Positions 51,024-61,627 of a stretch of DNA of 64,000 nt are shown one piece after another. Location of the stretch: the NCBI GenBank assembly GCA_001939145.1, contig LSRX01000183.1:685280-749279 (forward strand). Direction: 5' to 3'. Made by a program: the position numbers and the translations under genes. The notes below the pieces were generated by a model, which saw nothing but the letters and a program-made list of their open reading frames with translations, was not told the origin of the DNA and did no database searches. This stretch comes from Symbiodinium microadriaticum. Taxonomy: Eukaryota > Sar > Dinophyceae > Suessiales > Symbiodiniaceae. Each line of letters starts with the position of its first letter. Position 1 is the stretch's first letter.

Positions 51024-53169
51024 TTATTGTGTGGGACGCAGCATTCGTCGCGTCGCACGCAGGGTTGGCTTATGTATAAGCTTCCAAGATGGCGTGATAT
51101 TGGAACATGAGGATTTGGACGAAGCTTCTTCAGGCCTTGAAGCATCAAGCAGATTTGGCATGCCATTCTGCTCTGAAGCTAGTCCATTCTGCGATTAAGC
51201 GTGGGGCTCGTGGTGTGCTACAGGGCTCTCTAAATTCTTTTAGGCCCCTGGATGTCTGTTCCAGCCTCTTTCTCTCGTCGGGGTTTCAAGCCTCCTGGTT
51301 TTGCTGAGATCTGGGCGGCTGGTGGGCAACAGGGTTTAGGATTTAAGTTTCAGGGTTTCCGGCCTGGTGGGCAACACGCATGCTTACGAGGCACAGAGAG
51401 CTTGGCGATCTCGGCATTCAGAAACTTTGTCTTCCTGAGCTTGGCATCTTCTTCTAAATCTTGGTTTGAATCCACCCGGAATAAAGCCCTTCCAGTAGCC
51501 GTATAAAACCCTCATAGTAGCCAAGCCCTAGACCCCAACCCAAAACCCCTTTTGCATCCGGTCCAGGACTCTCGCAAAACCCCTAAACCCCTAAACTGCT
51601 AAACCCCTGAATCCCTACACTCCCCTTATGATTGAAGATCCTGGCCAGAGGTCTTGCGCTCTTCCAGCTGCTGCAAAAGCATCTGCTGCAGTGCGGAGAC
51701 CCGGGCCTGCGAAACCAGGCTTTTCAAAGCTTTCATGGGATTTAGGGTTTAGCAATTTAGGGTTATAAGCTATGAGGCTTTTCAAAGCTTTGTTGGGGTT
51801 TAGGGTTTAGGGTTATAAGTTATAAGGGCTTTTCAAAGCTTTGCTGGGGTTTTTTGCCCTCTCGCATGGCTGAGGATCAATGTCCAGAAGCGAGGAGGCT
51901 TTGTACTCCTTTGTTGGGGTTTAGGGTTTAGGGTTATAAGTTATAAGTTATAAGGGCTTTACAAAGCTTTGTTGGGGTTGAGGGTTTAGGGTTATAAGTT
52001 ATGAGGCTCTACGAAGCTTTGATGGGGTTAGGGTTTAGTAATTTAGGGTTATAGGTTATGAGGCTTTGCAAAGCTTTGATAGGGTTGCGCAAGACTTTGC
52101 AAGGCTTTCTATGTGGTGTATACAAGGGCGGCGTAAGAGCAGTTTGAAGGATGTTCTACAGGTAGCATACAGGGTTTTGCACGTCTTGCAACACGGTGCT
52201 GTAAGCTTTGATGCTGCATTGAAGTGGCGTAGAAGGTTTGTGGCTCGAGGTCCCAATACCGTTTGAGCAGGGACTGCTGTTTAACAGATCTCCACTATAG
52301 TGCGGCTAAGGAGGGGGAGTTGATAATCCCGGTTCTAAACTTTGGGGGCCCTAAATGTGCTCAGGGGCCGAAACCCAAGGATAGGGAAGAGGGGATTGAA
52401 GGATGAATCATGAAGGGTGTATGTGATGATGGACAAAATCATGCGTCACCTTTCAGAATTTATTAATGCCCAAAATCCTCTGCAGGCCCTAAACCCAAAC
52501 TCATCAAAAAAAAAACCACAGCCTACATCCTCCCTAAACCTCAAAAGTCTAAACGCCTTGTTGTTGCAGATCTGCTGCTCTTGGGCGAGCAAGACTTCGT
52601 ACATCTCGTGGAGAGGCCTCCAGATATTTCGAGGACTTCGGTCGCCGGGTTGGGATTCATGGTCAGGCTTGAAAGGGCTGCGGCATCAAAGGCGGCCAGG
52701 CCTACATAGACCTATTATGCGAATGGTTTTTGAGCCCTAAACTCGCCAACAGCGAGCTTTCTTGACAAACCACATGAGACACCCACAAAAACACGTTGGG
52801 CAGGGGGCTCTCACAACGTCCGAGTACTTTCTCTGAGTTCAGCTTGAGTGCTGCAGTCCCGAAGCCCTGTAAAGCCCCAACCCCCCAGACTGTGGCGGCG
52901 TAACGAATCGATTTGCACATCGAGGTCAAGGGACATAAATGTTGTTTTCATATCGTAGGTGGGCCACCTAAGCATTGAACCACTGTTCCGAACAGTTCTG
53001 GCCGCAGCGTTCACAAAGAGTTAGCTGCGTGCAGGGGCTTCAGGAACTAAGACTCAAGCTTTATAGGGTTCCTTCAGGGTTTCCAAAGTCAGCGTGTGAT
53101 ACCCAGCCGATCGGTGGTATGCTCTACATTTTGTACAGCTTCGTCGAACTCATGAGCCACATCCACAAA
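51024..53169 (-). CDS. Multi-exon coiled-coil protein (3' part)
   Basis: Phase-checked exons on the minus strand are 53169-53103 (FVDVAHEFDEAVQNVEHTTD, donor G|GTATCA), 51488-51388 (LFRVDSNQDLEEDAKLRKTK then FLNAEIAKLS, donor C|GTAAGC) and 51178-51024 (SEQNGMPNLLDASRPEEASS to RRMLRPTQ, TAA). The last two join in phase 1 across a 209-nt intron. Exon-like frames between them are near 52970-52900 (SLDLDVQIDSLRRHSL), 52670-52560 (RPLHEMYEVLLAQEQQICNN), 51905-51845 (YKASSLLDIDPQPCERAK) and 51735-51655 (KSLVSQARVSALQQMLLQQL then EERKTS). Most are heptad-like, Glu/Gln/Leu-rich. The order and completeness of the middle exons are tentative. The family is not recognised. Confidence 0.6.
51718..52090. 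repeat. Six degenerate tandem units overlapping exon borders
   Basis: Units of about 50-60 bp start GGCTTTTCAAAGCTTTG, then TTGGGGTTTAGGGTTTAGGG, then TTATAAGTTATAAG. Starts are near 51718, 51776, 51827, 51954, 52004 and 52061. On the minus strand the AAAGCTTTGAAAAGCC part is the beginning of the SLVSQAR exon. Confidence 0.8.
52056..52266. other. Open region on both strands
   Basis: The plus frame reads DRVAQDFARLSMWCIQGRRK then VLQVAYRVLHVLQHGAVSFD and stops at TGA 52266. The minus frame reads NLLRHFNAASKLTAPCCKTC. Plus is more natural but conflicts with the minus gene around it. Confidence 0.3.
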
Positions 53170-53279
53170 CTTGCAAGACGATGGAAATGATACGTCGAAG
53201 GCTCTTTGAGCTCAAGTTAAGCTTAAGCAGTAGGCGGCTTGGGGCTCAGGGTATAAGAGCAGTGATACAGCCCATGGAA

Positions 53280-53358
53280 ACTGAACAAGACACATGCCGC
53301 GGATGTGCGGCCTGAGACCCCCTCACCCGATCCGACGAACGAATCTCCCAAAGCCTGA
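53280..53358 (+). CDS. Short plus frame, possible terminal exon
   Basis: The reading KLNKTHAADVRPETPSPDPT then NESPKA is followed by TGA just before the M1 element. It has no confirmed acceptor. Confidence 0.3.
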
Positions 53359-53365
53359 AAGCTTT

Positions 53366-53460
53366 ACCCATAGGCTCCGAAGTAGTTCCTTTTTATGGGT
53401 TTATATTTAGAATCCTATAAGGTAACCCCCAAAAAGGAACTACTTAGGGGCCTCTGGGTA
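53366..53460. mobile_element. Family M1 element, complete
   Basis: This 95-bp element has arms ACCCATAGGCTCCGAAGTAG at the left and CTACTTAGGGGCCTCTGGGT at the right. Confidence 0.8.
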
Positions 53461-53611
53461 ACCCTAAGCCGCAAAAACAAAAAAAAGATCCGTTCGCGGC
53501 CTCAGGGGAAGGGCCAAAATCCAATCTCTCGAATCCCTCAACCGGAAACACCCCCCCCCAAATCACCCCCTCAAGCATCTCTGAACACCCTAGACCCTAA
53601 ACCGTCCAAAC

Positions 53612-53612
<1 letters not shown>

Positions 53613-53675
<63 letters not shown>
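53613..53675. repeat. (CTA)n microsatellite, about 21 units
   Basis: A pure CTA triplet run is flanked by CCCTAAACC words on both sides. Confidence 0.95.
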
Positions 53676-53912
53676 ACCCTAAACCCTGCAAGAAGCCTAA
53701 ACCCTGAACCGTCGCCCCCGAAATCCCAAATGCAACCTGAGAATCCTGAACCCCTAAAAAAAAACCGCTATCGAGGCGCCCTTCCGGGCTCTTAAAGGAA
53801 ACCCCTAAACCCCTAAGCAACTCTTTTAGCACCCTTCATAGAACCCTGAAAGGAAGCCTCCGTAGGAGCCCTCGAACCGAACCCTAAACCCCGGGCAGCC
53901 TTAAATCCCTGA

Positions 53913-53985
53913 TGAGGGCCACTCCAGCGGACCTGGCAGACCTGACTCACAGAAAATCGCCGAAAGACGCTTCCTATGCTGTAGG
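53913..53985 (+). CDS. Possible first exon running into a decayed M4 arm
   Basis: ATG at 53913 reads MRATPADLADLTHRKSPKDA then SYA and passes into TGTAGGGGCCTTCATAA, which is the M4 terminal repeat. The donor may be GCT|GTAGGG. It is unrecognised. Confidence 0.35.
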
Positions 53986-54286
53986 GGCCTTCATAAGTTG
54001 CTTCACAGGTTCGCTTTAGGGCTTTGGGTTTAGGGTTTAGGCCCTTCAGGGGCTAGGGTTTAGGCTAAGGTTACCAAAGGGGTTGACAGGGTTTCAATAT
54101 AGGTGCCAAACCCTAAACCCTAATTTGAACAATGTTCCTGCAAAGGGGTCTTTTATGACCCACTAAGGATTCATTCAGGGGAGTTAGAGGGCTTACTCTT
54201 TTATACTACATTGATACAGGTACCATAATAGGTAGGTGATACTGTAATCAACTAGTCATATCCCTGTCTTCGGGTTTTTGTCGGTC

Positions 54287-54538
54287 TTATTGTCTGTATA
54301 AATCGGTACTACAACCACAACTAAGGCCCTTTGCCAAAGCCCATTGCAAATATCCGGGCTGTTTGCTGCGGATTTCTTGGTTTAGGGCCAGGAAGCTGTT
54401 TAAACATGTGTGAGGGTTTTGGATTACCTCATCCCTCGGGCGAAGAAGCTCGTGGCACTGCGTAGGGTTCAAACAAGTAACACATGATCTGGGGGCACAG
54501 TACACGTTCAAGCATAAAGAAAAGACTGAAGGAGCCAT
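54287..54538 (-). CDS. 83-residue ORF
   Basis: The ATG at 54538 opens MAPSVFSLCLNVYCAPRSCV, then TCLNPTQCHELLRPRDEVIQ and NPHTCLNSFLALNQEIRSKQ, and ends CSTDLYRQ before a stop at 54287. It is Cys-rich (nine Cys) with no simple repeat. A hydrophobic start with several Cys could indicate a small secreted protein, but this is inference. The plus strand is broken by stops. It is unrecognised. Confidence 0.45.
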   Translation of the reverse strand: MAPSVFSLCLNVYCAPRSCVTCLNPTQCHELLRPRDEVIQNPHTCLNSFLALNQEIRSKQPGYLQWALAKGLSCGCSTDLYRQ

Positions 54539-54668
54539 GCTCTGCTATACTAATTAATACTAATTAGAACCATCGCTACGATTCTACTCGCTGTGTCTGA
54601 CAGAACTCGTTCAAGAAACGAAAAATCCCTAAACCCCAAACCCCTAAACCCTAAACCGTAACAAACAN

Positions 54669-54763
54669 AATTATTGTAGTCGGCTGACTGGTACCCCCTT
54701 TTCATCACTATCTACTCTACAAACAAACACATCCAAAGCCCTCTTTCATTGAGCTACCTATAC
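54669..54763. repeat. Direct repeat, copy A (95 bp)
   Basis: This is almost identical to 54890-54985. A single N at 54668 abuts its left edge, where copy B has CT. Confidence 0.9.
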
Positions 54764-54889
54764 AGCTATCTCCTGAAGCCCCGAGCCCTCAAAAATCGTG
54801 GAGAATGGACTTTAGGACGGTAGGGCTATGGGATTAGAGGCCTTGAGGAATTGGAGGTTTTTGAACTCAGGGTTTAGGGCTTGCCCGCT

Positions 54890-54985
54890 AATTATTGTAG
54901 TCGGCTGACTGGTACCCCCTTTTCATCACTATCTACTCTACAAACAAACACATCCAAAGCCCTCTTTCATTGAGCTACCTATACT
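54890..54985. repeat. Direct repeat, copy B (95 bp)
   Basis: It starts AATTATTGTAGTCGGCTGAC and ends GAGCTACCTATAC, as in copy A. Confidence 0.9.
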
Positions 54986-55152
54986 GAAACCCTGAAGCCT
55001 CAACCCTTATACTAATTCTTGCTGGGGCTCCGACTCCACAAGCAAATTCCTGAAGCCTCTTCCTGGGCATTCTTGCCACCATGAGGCTTGGTGTCCCGAG
55101 TCCCCAGCAGGAACTGAGTCCCTCCATACTCCTCACTGCGGAGACTTAGACT

Positions 55153-55276
55153 GTAATGTAGGGGCCTTAAAAATTAGAATAGGGTATTGGGGTCGTGTAT
55201 GTATAATATAATTCTAATAAGGACCCTCCCCCCAACCAAAAATATTATAGGTAGTTTTTGAGGCCTCTATATTACG
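55153..55276. mobile_element. Family M4 MITE-like element
   Basis: TAATGTAGGGGCCTTAAAAA and TTAGAATAGGGTATTGGGG lie at the left. The right arm is TTTTTGAGGCCTCTATATTA. Confidence 0.7.
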
Positions 55277-55697
55277 AGGTTTATAGGGGTTGAGATTTGG
55301 GGCTTAGGGTGTTCGACGTTCTGGGTTTGTGATTCAGGGTGTCGGGGTGAGGGCTTGCACTGCGACATTGCAACAACGCTCTTAGGGTCTTAAACCCTAT
55401 AATCCTATAAGCCGACGGAAGACGAAACTGTTCGGGTAGTCCCTAAAAACTCCGCCTTAAGGTGGATACGGCTGGGGGACGGGTCCCGCCATGTCCATGT
55501 CGACAGCAGGTCAGATCCCCGATCTACGGTTTAGGAAGTTTAGGATTTAGGGATCTCTGGAAGCGATGCACCATCCGTCAAACTCACTGCATTTGAAGAC
55601 AGGGGCCTTCACATGCTTAGGAGCTGAGGACCTTTAGTTTAAGATGTAAGGCTTAGGATCAGCATCCCCGGTCGAATCCTCGTCAGGGGAGGGGGGG

Positions 55698-55811
55698 GAA
55701 GAAGCAAGAGCCAAGATTAAACAGAACTGTCCGAGCCGTACCATGGGTGTCAAACCAGAACGCTGAATCTCGAAGTCCAACAGAGACCCCCCAACTCACG
55801 CTCCTGCTCCA
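55698..55811 (+). CDS. Coding-like exon before a telomere-like donor
   Basis: The plus frame reads KKQEPRLNRTVRAVPWVSNQ then NAESRSPTETPQLTLLLQ and ends at CAG|G|GTTTAGGG. A second plus frame (EEARAKIKQNCPSRTMGV) is open for part of it. The next exon starts only about 40 nt later and in a different phase, so these two are probably not directly joined. Confidence 0.4.
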
Positions 55812-55851
55812 GGGTTTAGGGTTCAAGCTCGGGGCACAGACTCCCAACTAG

Positions 55852-56465
55852 GAAGGATGGAGTCAGGTCTCGTGGCTGTTGTCGCCGAGTAGGAGTTTGG
55901 TGAAACCTCGGGCCCGGTCTGTGAAAAATCGCTCCTACTCATATGAAGAGGTCTACAGAGTCTACAGATGGAACATGTCGTGCAACCCGAACCTATCTGG
56001 CCATGTGCTCTTCTTCCCTTTGCGTATCGGGAGAATTGATGAGAGGGGGTTGGGAGAGGGGTAGGGTGGGTGGCCGGGGGGGGTGGGAGCCCAAAACCCT
56101 GCCACAAATGTTCATGACAGTTGCGAACATGCCTCATACCCTGCTATTTACAGCGACTTTGCCTCTTTATAGAACATGTTGGAGGAGGATGTTCCATGCT
56201 CGACAACACGAGGTGCTGTCACAAGTGTTCATGCCATTTTGCAAGCATGCCCAGCACCCTGCTATTTACAGCGATTTTGCCAGCATCTCAGCATCTCATT
56301 GAGTACATCTACAGCTGGGTCTGGCGCTCGCAGTTAGACGCCAAAGAGGATGTCGCGGATCACGTGGGGAACGTGTGCCAAAATGAATGCCCTAAGTTTG
56401 AGTCCCTGGATTTCCTGAAGCACGAATCCCTCGATTTCCACAGCCACACGCACGAAGTCATGTAA
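55852..56465 (+). CDS. Two-exon unrecognised protein
   Basis: The first exon begins after CAGACTCCCAACTAG (55851) in phase 0. It reads GWSQVSWLLSPSRSLVKPRA, then KNRSYSYEEVYRVYRWNMSC and NPNLSGHVLFFPLRIGRIDE, and leaves near 56050-56062 with a G-rich donor (phase 2). The second exon starts after CATCTACAG (about 56310, phase 2) or the alternative acceptor TGCTATTTACAG. It reads VWRSQLDAKEDVADHVGNVC, then QNECPKFESLDFLKHESLDF and HSHTHEVM before TAA 56463-56465. Acidic and His-rich residues occupy the end. A duplicated acceptor region lies in the intron. It is unrecognised. Confidence 0.6.
56101..56281. repeat. Direct repeat of about 62 bp carrying a splice-acceptor-like end
   Basis: Copies at 56101-56163 and 56219-56281 share CACAA.TGTTCATG.CA, GCATGCC and ACCCTGCTATTTACAGCGA. 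Confidence 0.8.
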
Positions 56466-57300
56466 TTTACAGCACCTGTCTTGTATGCCCTAAAACATAC
56501 AGGCCCGCCGCCACGCGGCCAGATATCAACGTGTGACCCCTAAACCCTATGGAAGGCCATACATCAATCAATGCCGACTTGAAAAAATCAAGCTTTGTAG
56601 TTTCCGAAGCCAGGCTGGTGTCCAACTAAGAAGTATCAGGACTTGAATGATTGGAACAAAGTCTGCGGCAATGGTACAGTATCGCGAAGTATAGTGTATA
56701 CATATCGTATAAGTATTGGTAGTGTTCCGGCTTCTATGTCATAATGTGGGTGGCGCATCCTACGGGGACGTTGGTCCTTGCCTGCAGCTGACCAGCTAGC
56801 AGCTAGGAGCTACCGATGCAAGTGGAGAACCGGAAGTGAAGCGGTGTTTCCCAGTCAGGATTTAAGGGTTTAGCGTTGACTGTGTGGGTTTTGCACAATG
56901 CGCTGTTAGTGTCAGAGGCAAAGCTTTGGGACTACATACTAAGGCTTAAGGCTAGGCATCGGTATTCCATGAAGTACTCAACTCAGCAGGAAGTGTCCAC
57001 CCCACGAAATTTTCCTGAAAGCAGCTAACACTCGCCTGGCTAGTTCGCTAAGTACTTGCTGCTCCTGTGGTGGCTAAAAAGAATGCGAGGGACCATCGTA
57101 AATCGGGTCGGTAGCAAGGCTACGATAAAGTAACTATAGTGACACAGAATAAAGTATATATAGCACACGTAACTGTGTGTATACATGCATATGTAGTTTC
57201 CACATTGCCCACCGCGCTAACGTAGAAAACCAACACTTGTTCAAGCACTCATCTCTCTATATCGCTGTGTCACACATTCTCTCTCTAGCTCTATAAACAA
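56466..57300. other. Non-coding interval
   Basis: No exon was supported. The sequence is AT-richer with scattered (TA)n words and no telomere-like arrays. Confidence 0.4.
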
Positions 57301-57303
57301 ATA

Positions 57304-57462
57304 AACACACACACACATACATACCTACCTACCTACCTACCTACCTACCTACATACATACATACATACATACANACACACACATACATACCTACCTACCT
57401 ACCTACCTACCTACCTACATACATACATACATACATACATACATACATACATACATACGCGC
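57304..57462. repeat. Duplicated (CA)(ACAT)(ACCT)(ACAT) microsatellite with an N
   Basis: The order CACACACA, ACATACAT, (ACCT)6, (ACAT)n occurs twice in succession with an N at 57374 between. Confidence 0.9.
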
Positions 57463-57669
57463 ATACCACACACGACCCTTCACTCATAAACTCCCGAACC
57501 AGAAGCCGAACGCTTTAGACCCTGTGCACTGACAGACCCTGAACAAAAACCAAGCTGTATCCACAGGTATAAGGCCGTACCAAACCCTTCTAAAAATCTC
57601 GTATCTCCCTGCTTGAAACCTGTTCAGGAGCCGAAGCCCCAAACCCCAAAACCGTAATCCACAAAACAG

Positions 57670-57776
57670 AAATCTCGGCCAAGCGACTTGGATCTCCGGA
57701 GCTGCAGGCGATTCGGCATCCTGGAAGATGCTGGGGTTGATGCAGGTTGCCACTCATGCAGCTCGGTGGGAACTAT
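57670..57776 (-). CDS. Exon candidate
   Basis: The minus acceptor CGAAAACCATAG is followed by PTELHEWQPASTPASSRMPN then RLQLRRSKSLG, before the frame enters TTTGGGG-type repeat. The plus strand is open too, as part of the 199-codon frame at 57688-58287. Confidence 0.4.
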
Positions 57777-58287
57777 GGTTTTCGAGTTTTTAGCGTCTTG
57801 GGGTTTTATGAGGATTTGTAGGGGCTCGTACAGGCATAGAGGGCCCCGGGGCATTGATATTATTGAAAACCAGGTATGGGTGACATACCGGAATCACCGC
57901 AAGTTAATCCACCCAAATACAGTCCCGTGCTCGGAACCTTTGGACCCTGAAGCTTTCGGATGTAGGGCTGTGTGTGTCAGGTGTGTAGCCTGGCATCCGT
58001 TTTCATTGGATCTACTTACGCATGTATCCAAACACATTTGCTGGCAAACGATACACACTTCCAAGTCCTCGTGTGGCAACCGCAAGCCCCACAAACCTCG
58101 ATCGATCACTAGATCTGCCAATGTGGCGTGTCGCAACCACTTCGAAAAACCATCCCTCCTGAGAGTACCGAGAGCAAAAGCTCTAGAAATGGATTGCCTT
58201 GACAAGGTTGGACACATGCCGGGATGCCAGTATTACGTTGGTAGCTCTGCGCAGCCAACCATGCAATGTGTCTGTACATGTGTCTAG
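57688..58287 (+). CDS. 199-codon open frame, strand uncertain
   Basis: The plus frame is open from TTG 57688 to TAG 58285-58287. Its middle (NQVWVTYRNHRKLIHPNTVP) and later part (RKPHKPRSITRSANVACRNH, then KALEMDCLDKVGHMPGCQYY) read as protein. The minus strand over 57894-58217 is open for 107 codons from an ATG and also reads well (FSKWLRHATLADLVIDRGLW). An open frame of this length is not by itself significant in 64 kb. It is unrecognised. Confidence 0.35.
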   Translation: MDLRSCRRFGILEDAGVDAGCHSCSSVGTMVFEFLASWGFMRICRGSYRHRGPRGIDIIENQVWVTYRNHRKLIHPNTVPCSEPLDPEAFGCRAVCVRCVAWHPFSLDLLTHVSKHICWQTIHTSKSSCGNRKPHKPRSITRSANVACRNHFEKPSLLRVPRAKALEMDCLDKVGHMPGCQYYVGSSAQPTMQCVCTCV

Positions 58288-59462
58288 ATGCATGCATGTA
58301 CGTATGTACGCACATATATGCACGCATGAATGTACGCAACAATATACGCATTTAACATCATGTAAATAGTGCAATGCAAAATAAGCAATGTAACTCAACG
58401 TACCTTAGAAGAAGAAGTATTATATAGCGTACTGTAAGGTGTTCTAACGGAACGGAACGTGACACTATGTATATAACGTGATGTAAGGAAAGACGGGCAG
58501 GCAATCTCACATAAGTTGATGAACATCAAGGCAATGCAATATACTAAAACTCTGCAGCGTGCGATAGATAGACAGATAGATAGATAGGTAGGCAGGTAGA
58601 GATATGTTTACACGCCTACTCACCACCATTCGAACACCGCGACTCGTCTGTATATCTGTAAAAATGTACATGCACAGTGAGTTTGTATTGCTTGCGTGCA
58701 TGTGGAATGAATGTGATACAACTGTATATGATGCTGCATATCGCAAATAAACCCCGTTCTTTTCTTTCGTCATACCGGCGAAAATATGCTGATCAAGTAA
58801 AACTTATTGTTGAATATGTTAAATACAAGGGCGTTGGGCAATTGTAACCTGGCATTTGCATATACTGGAATATCAGCCGTGAGGACCATCAGGGGACATA
58901 AGTACTGACTGACCATTTGTTCTTTCAGATCTCCCTATAGTGGAAACTGTGACATACCATGCTGGGTCCTGGCACTAACCGCTTTCGCGAAATACTGTGA
59001 AACATCAGTGGGCTTTCTGTAGCAGCTACAGCTATGACTGGATAACAAGACTTATAGAGTCTTCTAGTATGGTAAGAGTGTGTTCTTGCTGTTGTTTGGG
59101 GGGGGGATTTTGTTTGTTGTCGCGGCCGGGGGTGTTATTTGTTTGCTGTTGCTGCCGGTGGGGTGTTTTCTTTTTGGTGCTGGGCGTGCGTGTTGTTTTT
59201 GCTGTTGCTGCCGGTTTTTTTGGCTGTGTGAGTCCCCACCGGCAGTTCACTCACTTACTGGTTTGCCGGGGCTTCAGCTGCTGAGCACAACAAAAAAGCA
59301 GCAACAGCAAAACAAAAAACTGTTCCCTTTTAGTACTTCCAACCACCCAATTGGGGCGCACATCATTCTGCCTCATAATGAACCACCTAAAGCCCCTTAT
59401 CTCGGAATAACCCCTGCAGAAACCATACCAAAACTCGCAAAGCTCGGCGGCAAGTATATACC

Positions 59463-59876
59463 ATGCAAGGTGCGCGAGTTTTGACTGCAAACGGAAACCG
59501 GCCACTGCTGACAGTCCTGGCTTCCTGCTATTACGCACTGCGTCTCACAAGCCGCGTCCCTGCTCGTCAAGTACGGAAAAGGATCCTGCTTAAAGTTAAT
59601 GACTCCCTCAAGGCTTGTTGGAACAAACGTAGACGAGCGAGTTCGCGGCGCCATGCCGACGTAAATTGCATGTGTTCAGTAGCGTCAGGCAAATGGCGAC
59701 TCCCTGGAGGTTCGACAATCGAGAGAGATAAGCCGGAAGTTACTGTCGTGTGGGAGGAACTGTTTGAGGAGCGACGCTGTTCTTTGAGGGCGCCTCTTAG
59801 TCTAAAGTTTAAAGGCCGATGGCTACGTACCCCAGTGCCTGCAAGTTTGATCAAGGTATCCTGTCACTTCCTTTAA
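59463..59876 (+). CDS. 137-residue basic ORF
   Basis: The ATG at 59463 opens MQGARVLTANGNRPLLTVLA, then PARQVRKRILLKVNDSLKAC, WNKRRRASSRRHADVNCM and PEVTVVWEELFEERRCSLRA, ending SLIKVSCHFL before TAA. There is no low-complexity or telomere-like sequence. The strongly basic first half and mixed second half suggest a nucleic-acid-binding or targeting region, which is inference. The minus strand is open in two overlapping frames of 85 and 95 codons, so the strand call is not certain. It is unrecognised. Confidence 0.45.
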   Translation: MQGARVLTANGNRPLLTVLASCYYALRLTSRVPARQVRKRILLKVNDSLKACWNKRRRASSRRHADVNCMCSVASGKWRLPGGSTIERDKPEVTVVWEELFEERRCSLRAPLSLKFKGRWLRTPVPASLIKVSCHFL

Positions 59877-60434
59877 CCCAGCATTTCGTGTGTTGAGCAC
59901 AAGCTGCGGCTGAGGAAGCAAGCTCCTGATCCAGCTTATGAAAGAAACAGCCACTAATCGGAAAGGCAGCCATGTGCTGTCCCAATTTAGCCGCCCGCAT
60001 CAGACGTTCGGACCCCAGCTAGAATCAGGAGCCTGATGAAATGATTTTATACAGAAACTGCGGCATGAGGAGCCTGAAGAAAGAACTTGGGGTTTAAGGC
60101 CCAGAGAGAAATGGCCTTGCGAATGCATCAAGACTCGGTATATGTCTTCGCGACCAGAGTTGCGAAGAGCCTTGATCCGAAATACCAAAAAACACAGCTC
60201 AAATCCCACACCCTGAACGCCATTTTCGTTCGAAGTCCTTGATCCTGCGCTGGAGTTTCAGAATATGAAGGACCATGCTACAGACTCACCCAACCACTTT
60301 GATCCTGCGTAAAAATGCCACGTAAGAGCTCCGAACATAGTAATTCTGAAAGACTTCAGAAAGCTCCACATCCCAATGTCTATTCGGACTTCCGGGAGGT
60401 CGACCGGAGGCCTACCAGTAGTGGTAGCAGCAGT

Positions 60435-60750
60435 AGTAGTAGTCTATACTACTACGACGACGACGACGACTACTACCACCACCACTACCACTACCACTAC
60501 CACTACCACTACCACTACCCCTACCGCTACCACTACCACTACAACTACCACTACCACTACCACTACCACTACCACTACCACTACCACTACGACTACGACT
60601 ACGACTACGACTACGACTACGACTACGACTACTAGTACTAGTACTAGTACTAGTACTAGTACTAGTACTAGTGCTAGTACTAGTACTAGTACTAGTACTA
60701 GTACTAATTAGTACTTCTCCTACTCCTACTGCTACTGCTGCTACTACCAC
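60435..60750. repeat. Hexanucleotide microsatellite in three successive variants
   Basis: Blocks of CACTAC (60480-60585), GACTAC (60586-60630) and TAGTAC/ACTAGT (60630-60705) follow each other. The ORFs over them (YHYH, YDYD, TTTT) are treated as artefacts, although the plus frame starts with an ordinary 35-residue segment at 60315. Confidence 0.95.
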
Positions 60751-61423
60751 TGCGACGACTCCAACAACGACAACGACTACTTATTTGAGGTTTATAGGCT
60801 TGAGGGTATGAGGTTTGGGGGCCTTCGGGAGTTCAAACGCAACAACACAGAAATAACAAGTGCCAAAATTGCAAGGAGCGCACAGCCCAAGCAACGGTCT
60901 CAACCGTCGCCATAACAGCAACTCACAAAACAATGATAAAAGCAGGGCGTGACAGTATCTGACGCCAACTTACAACACTTGAGCAATTGTGTCTCAGCGA
61001 AGCTATGTTGCAGTTCAATGTTGGAACTTCGTATTACAAACGGATGTTGAAGGAATGATGGGTCTTCATTGCCTAACAACGCAAAACTCCGAACCCTGGA
61101 TTACAACGCTTGCTCCTTGACCTCCATGGTGGGAACGTCTGCTGCATCGACCGCGGCATCCTTCGGATTCGTTTCTCTCTAGCTCCTACGGACCAGAGAG
61201 CAAAGTAGGGCATAAGGGCTTTGAAACAGGAGTTCAGGGCTCAAGGATGTAATTAAGGGTTCAGGGTTGATGGCGAGGGTTTGGGTTGCTTGTTATGGGG
61301 GTTGGTGATCAATGCCACAGGTAGGGAAGGTTAGTTATAGGTTCATACATGCTCAACAACGCCTGGACGGGTTCCGTACATATTCGAGCCTCATTTGAGG
61401 GTCACAGGGTTCTGAGTAGCTAC

Positions 61424-61527
61424 CCACGTGGTCGCGATCGAAACCAAGTGGAGACGAAGTGGTTTGTCCAACGGGCTTGTGCAAAAGCTTGTAGCAAGCC
61501 AAGATCGTTGGGGACCAAACCGGGCAT
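61424..61527 (-). CDS. Internal exon
   Basis: The acceptor is TAGTTTATTGAG and the donor is G|GTAGCT. The 34 codons plus two bases read MPGLVPNDLGLLQAFAQARW then TNHFVSTWFRSRPR. It lies 100 nt downstream (minus sense) of the terminal exon at 61628-61744, so it belongs to the next gene or an alternative transcript. The ATG at its head could instead be a start codon. It is unrecognised. Confidence 0.5.
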
Positions 61528-61627
61528 CTCAATAAACTAAACTCTCACCTCACTATGCCCTGAACAGCAAAAAGGCCCTGAAACCCTCCACGCGTAACTA
61601 CGCCCGAAAGAAACCCGGCAACAGCTG

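Noticed and set aside
60315-60750. YHYH/YDYD and poly-Thr/poly-Ser ORFs
   Set aside because: They are hexanucleotide microsatellite in every frame. Only the first ~35 codons at 60315 look ordinary.
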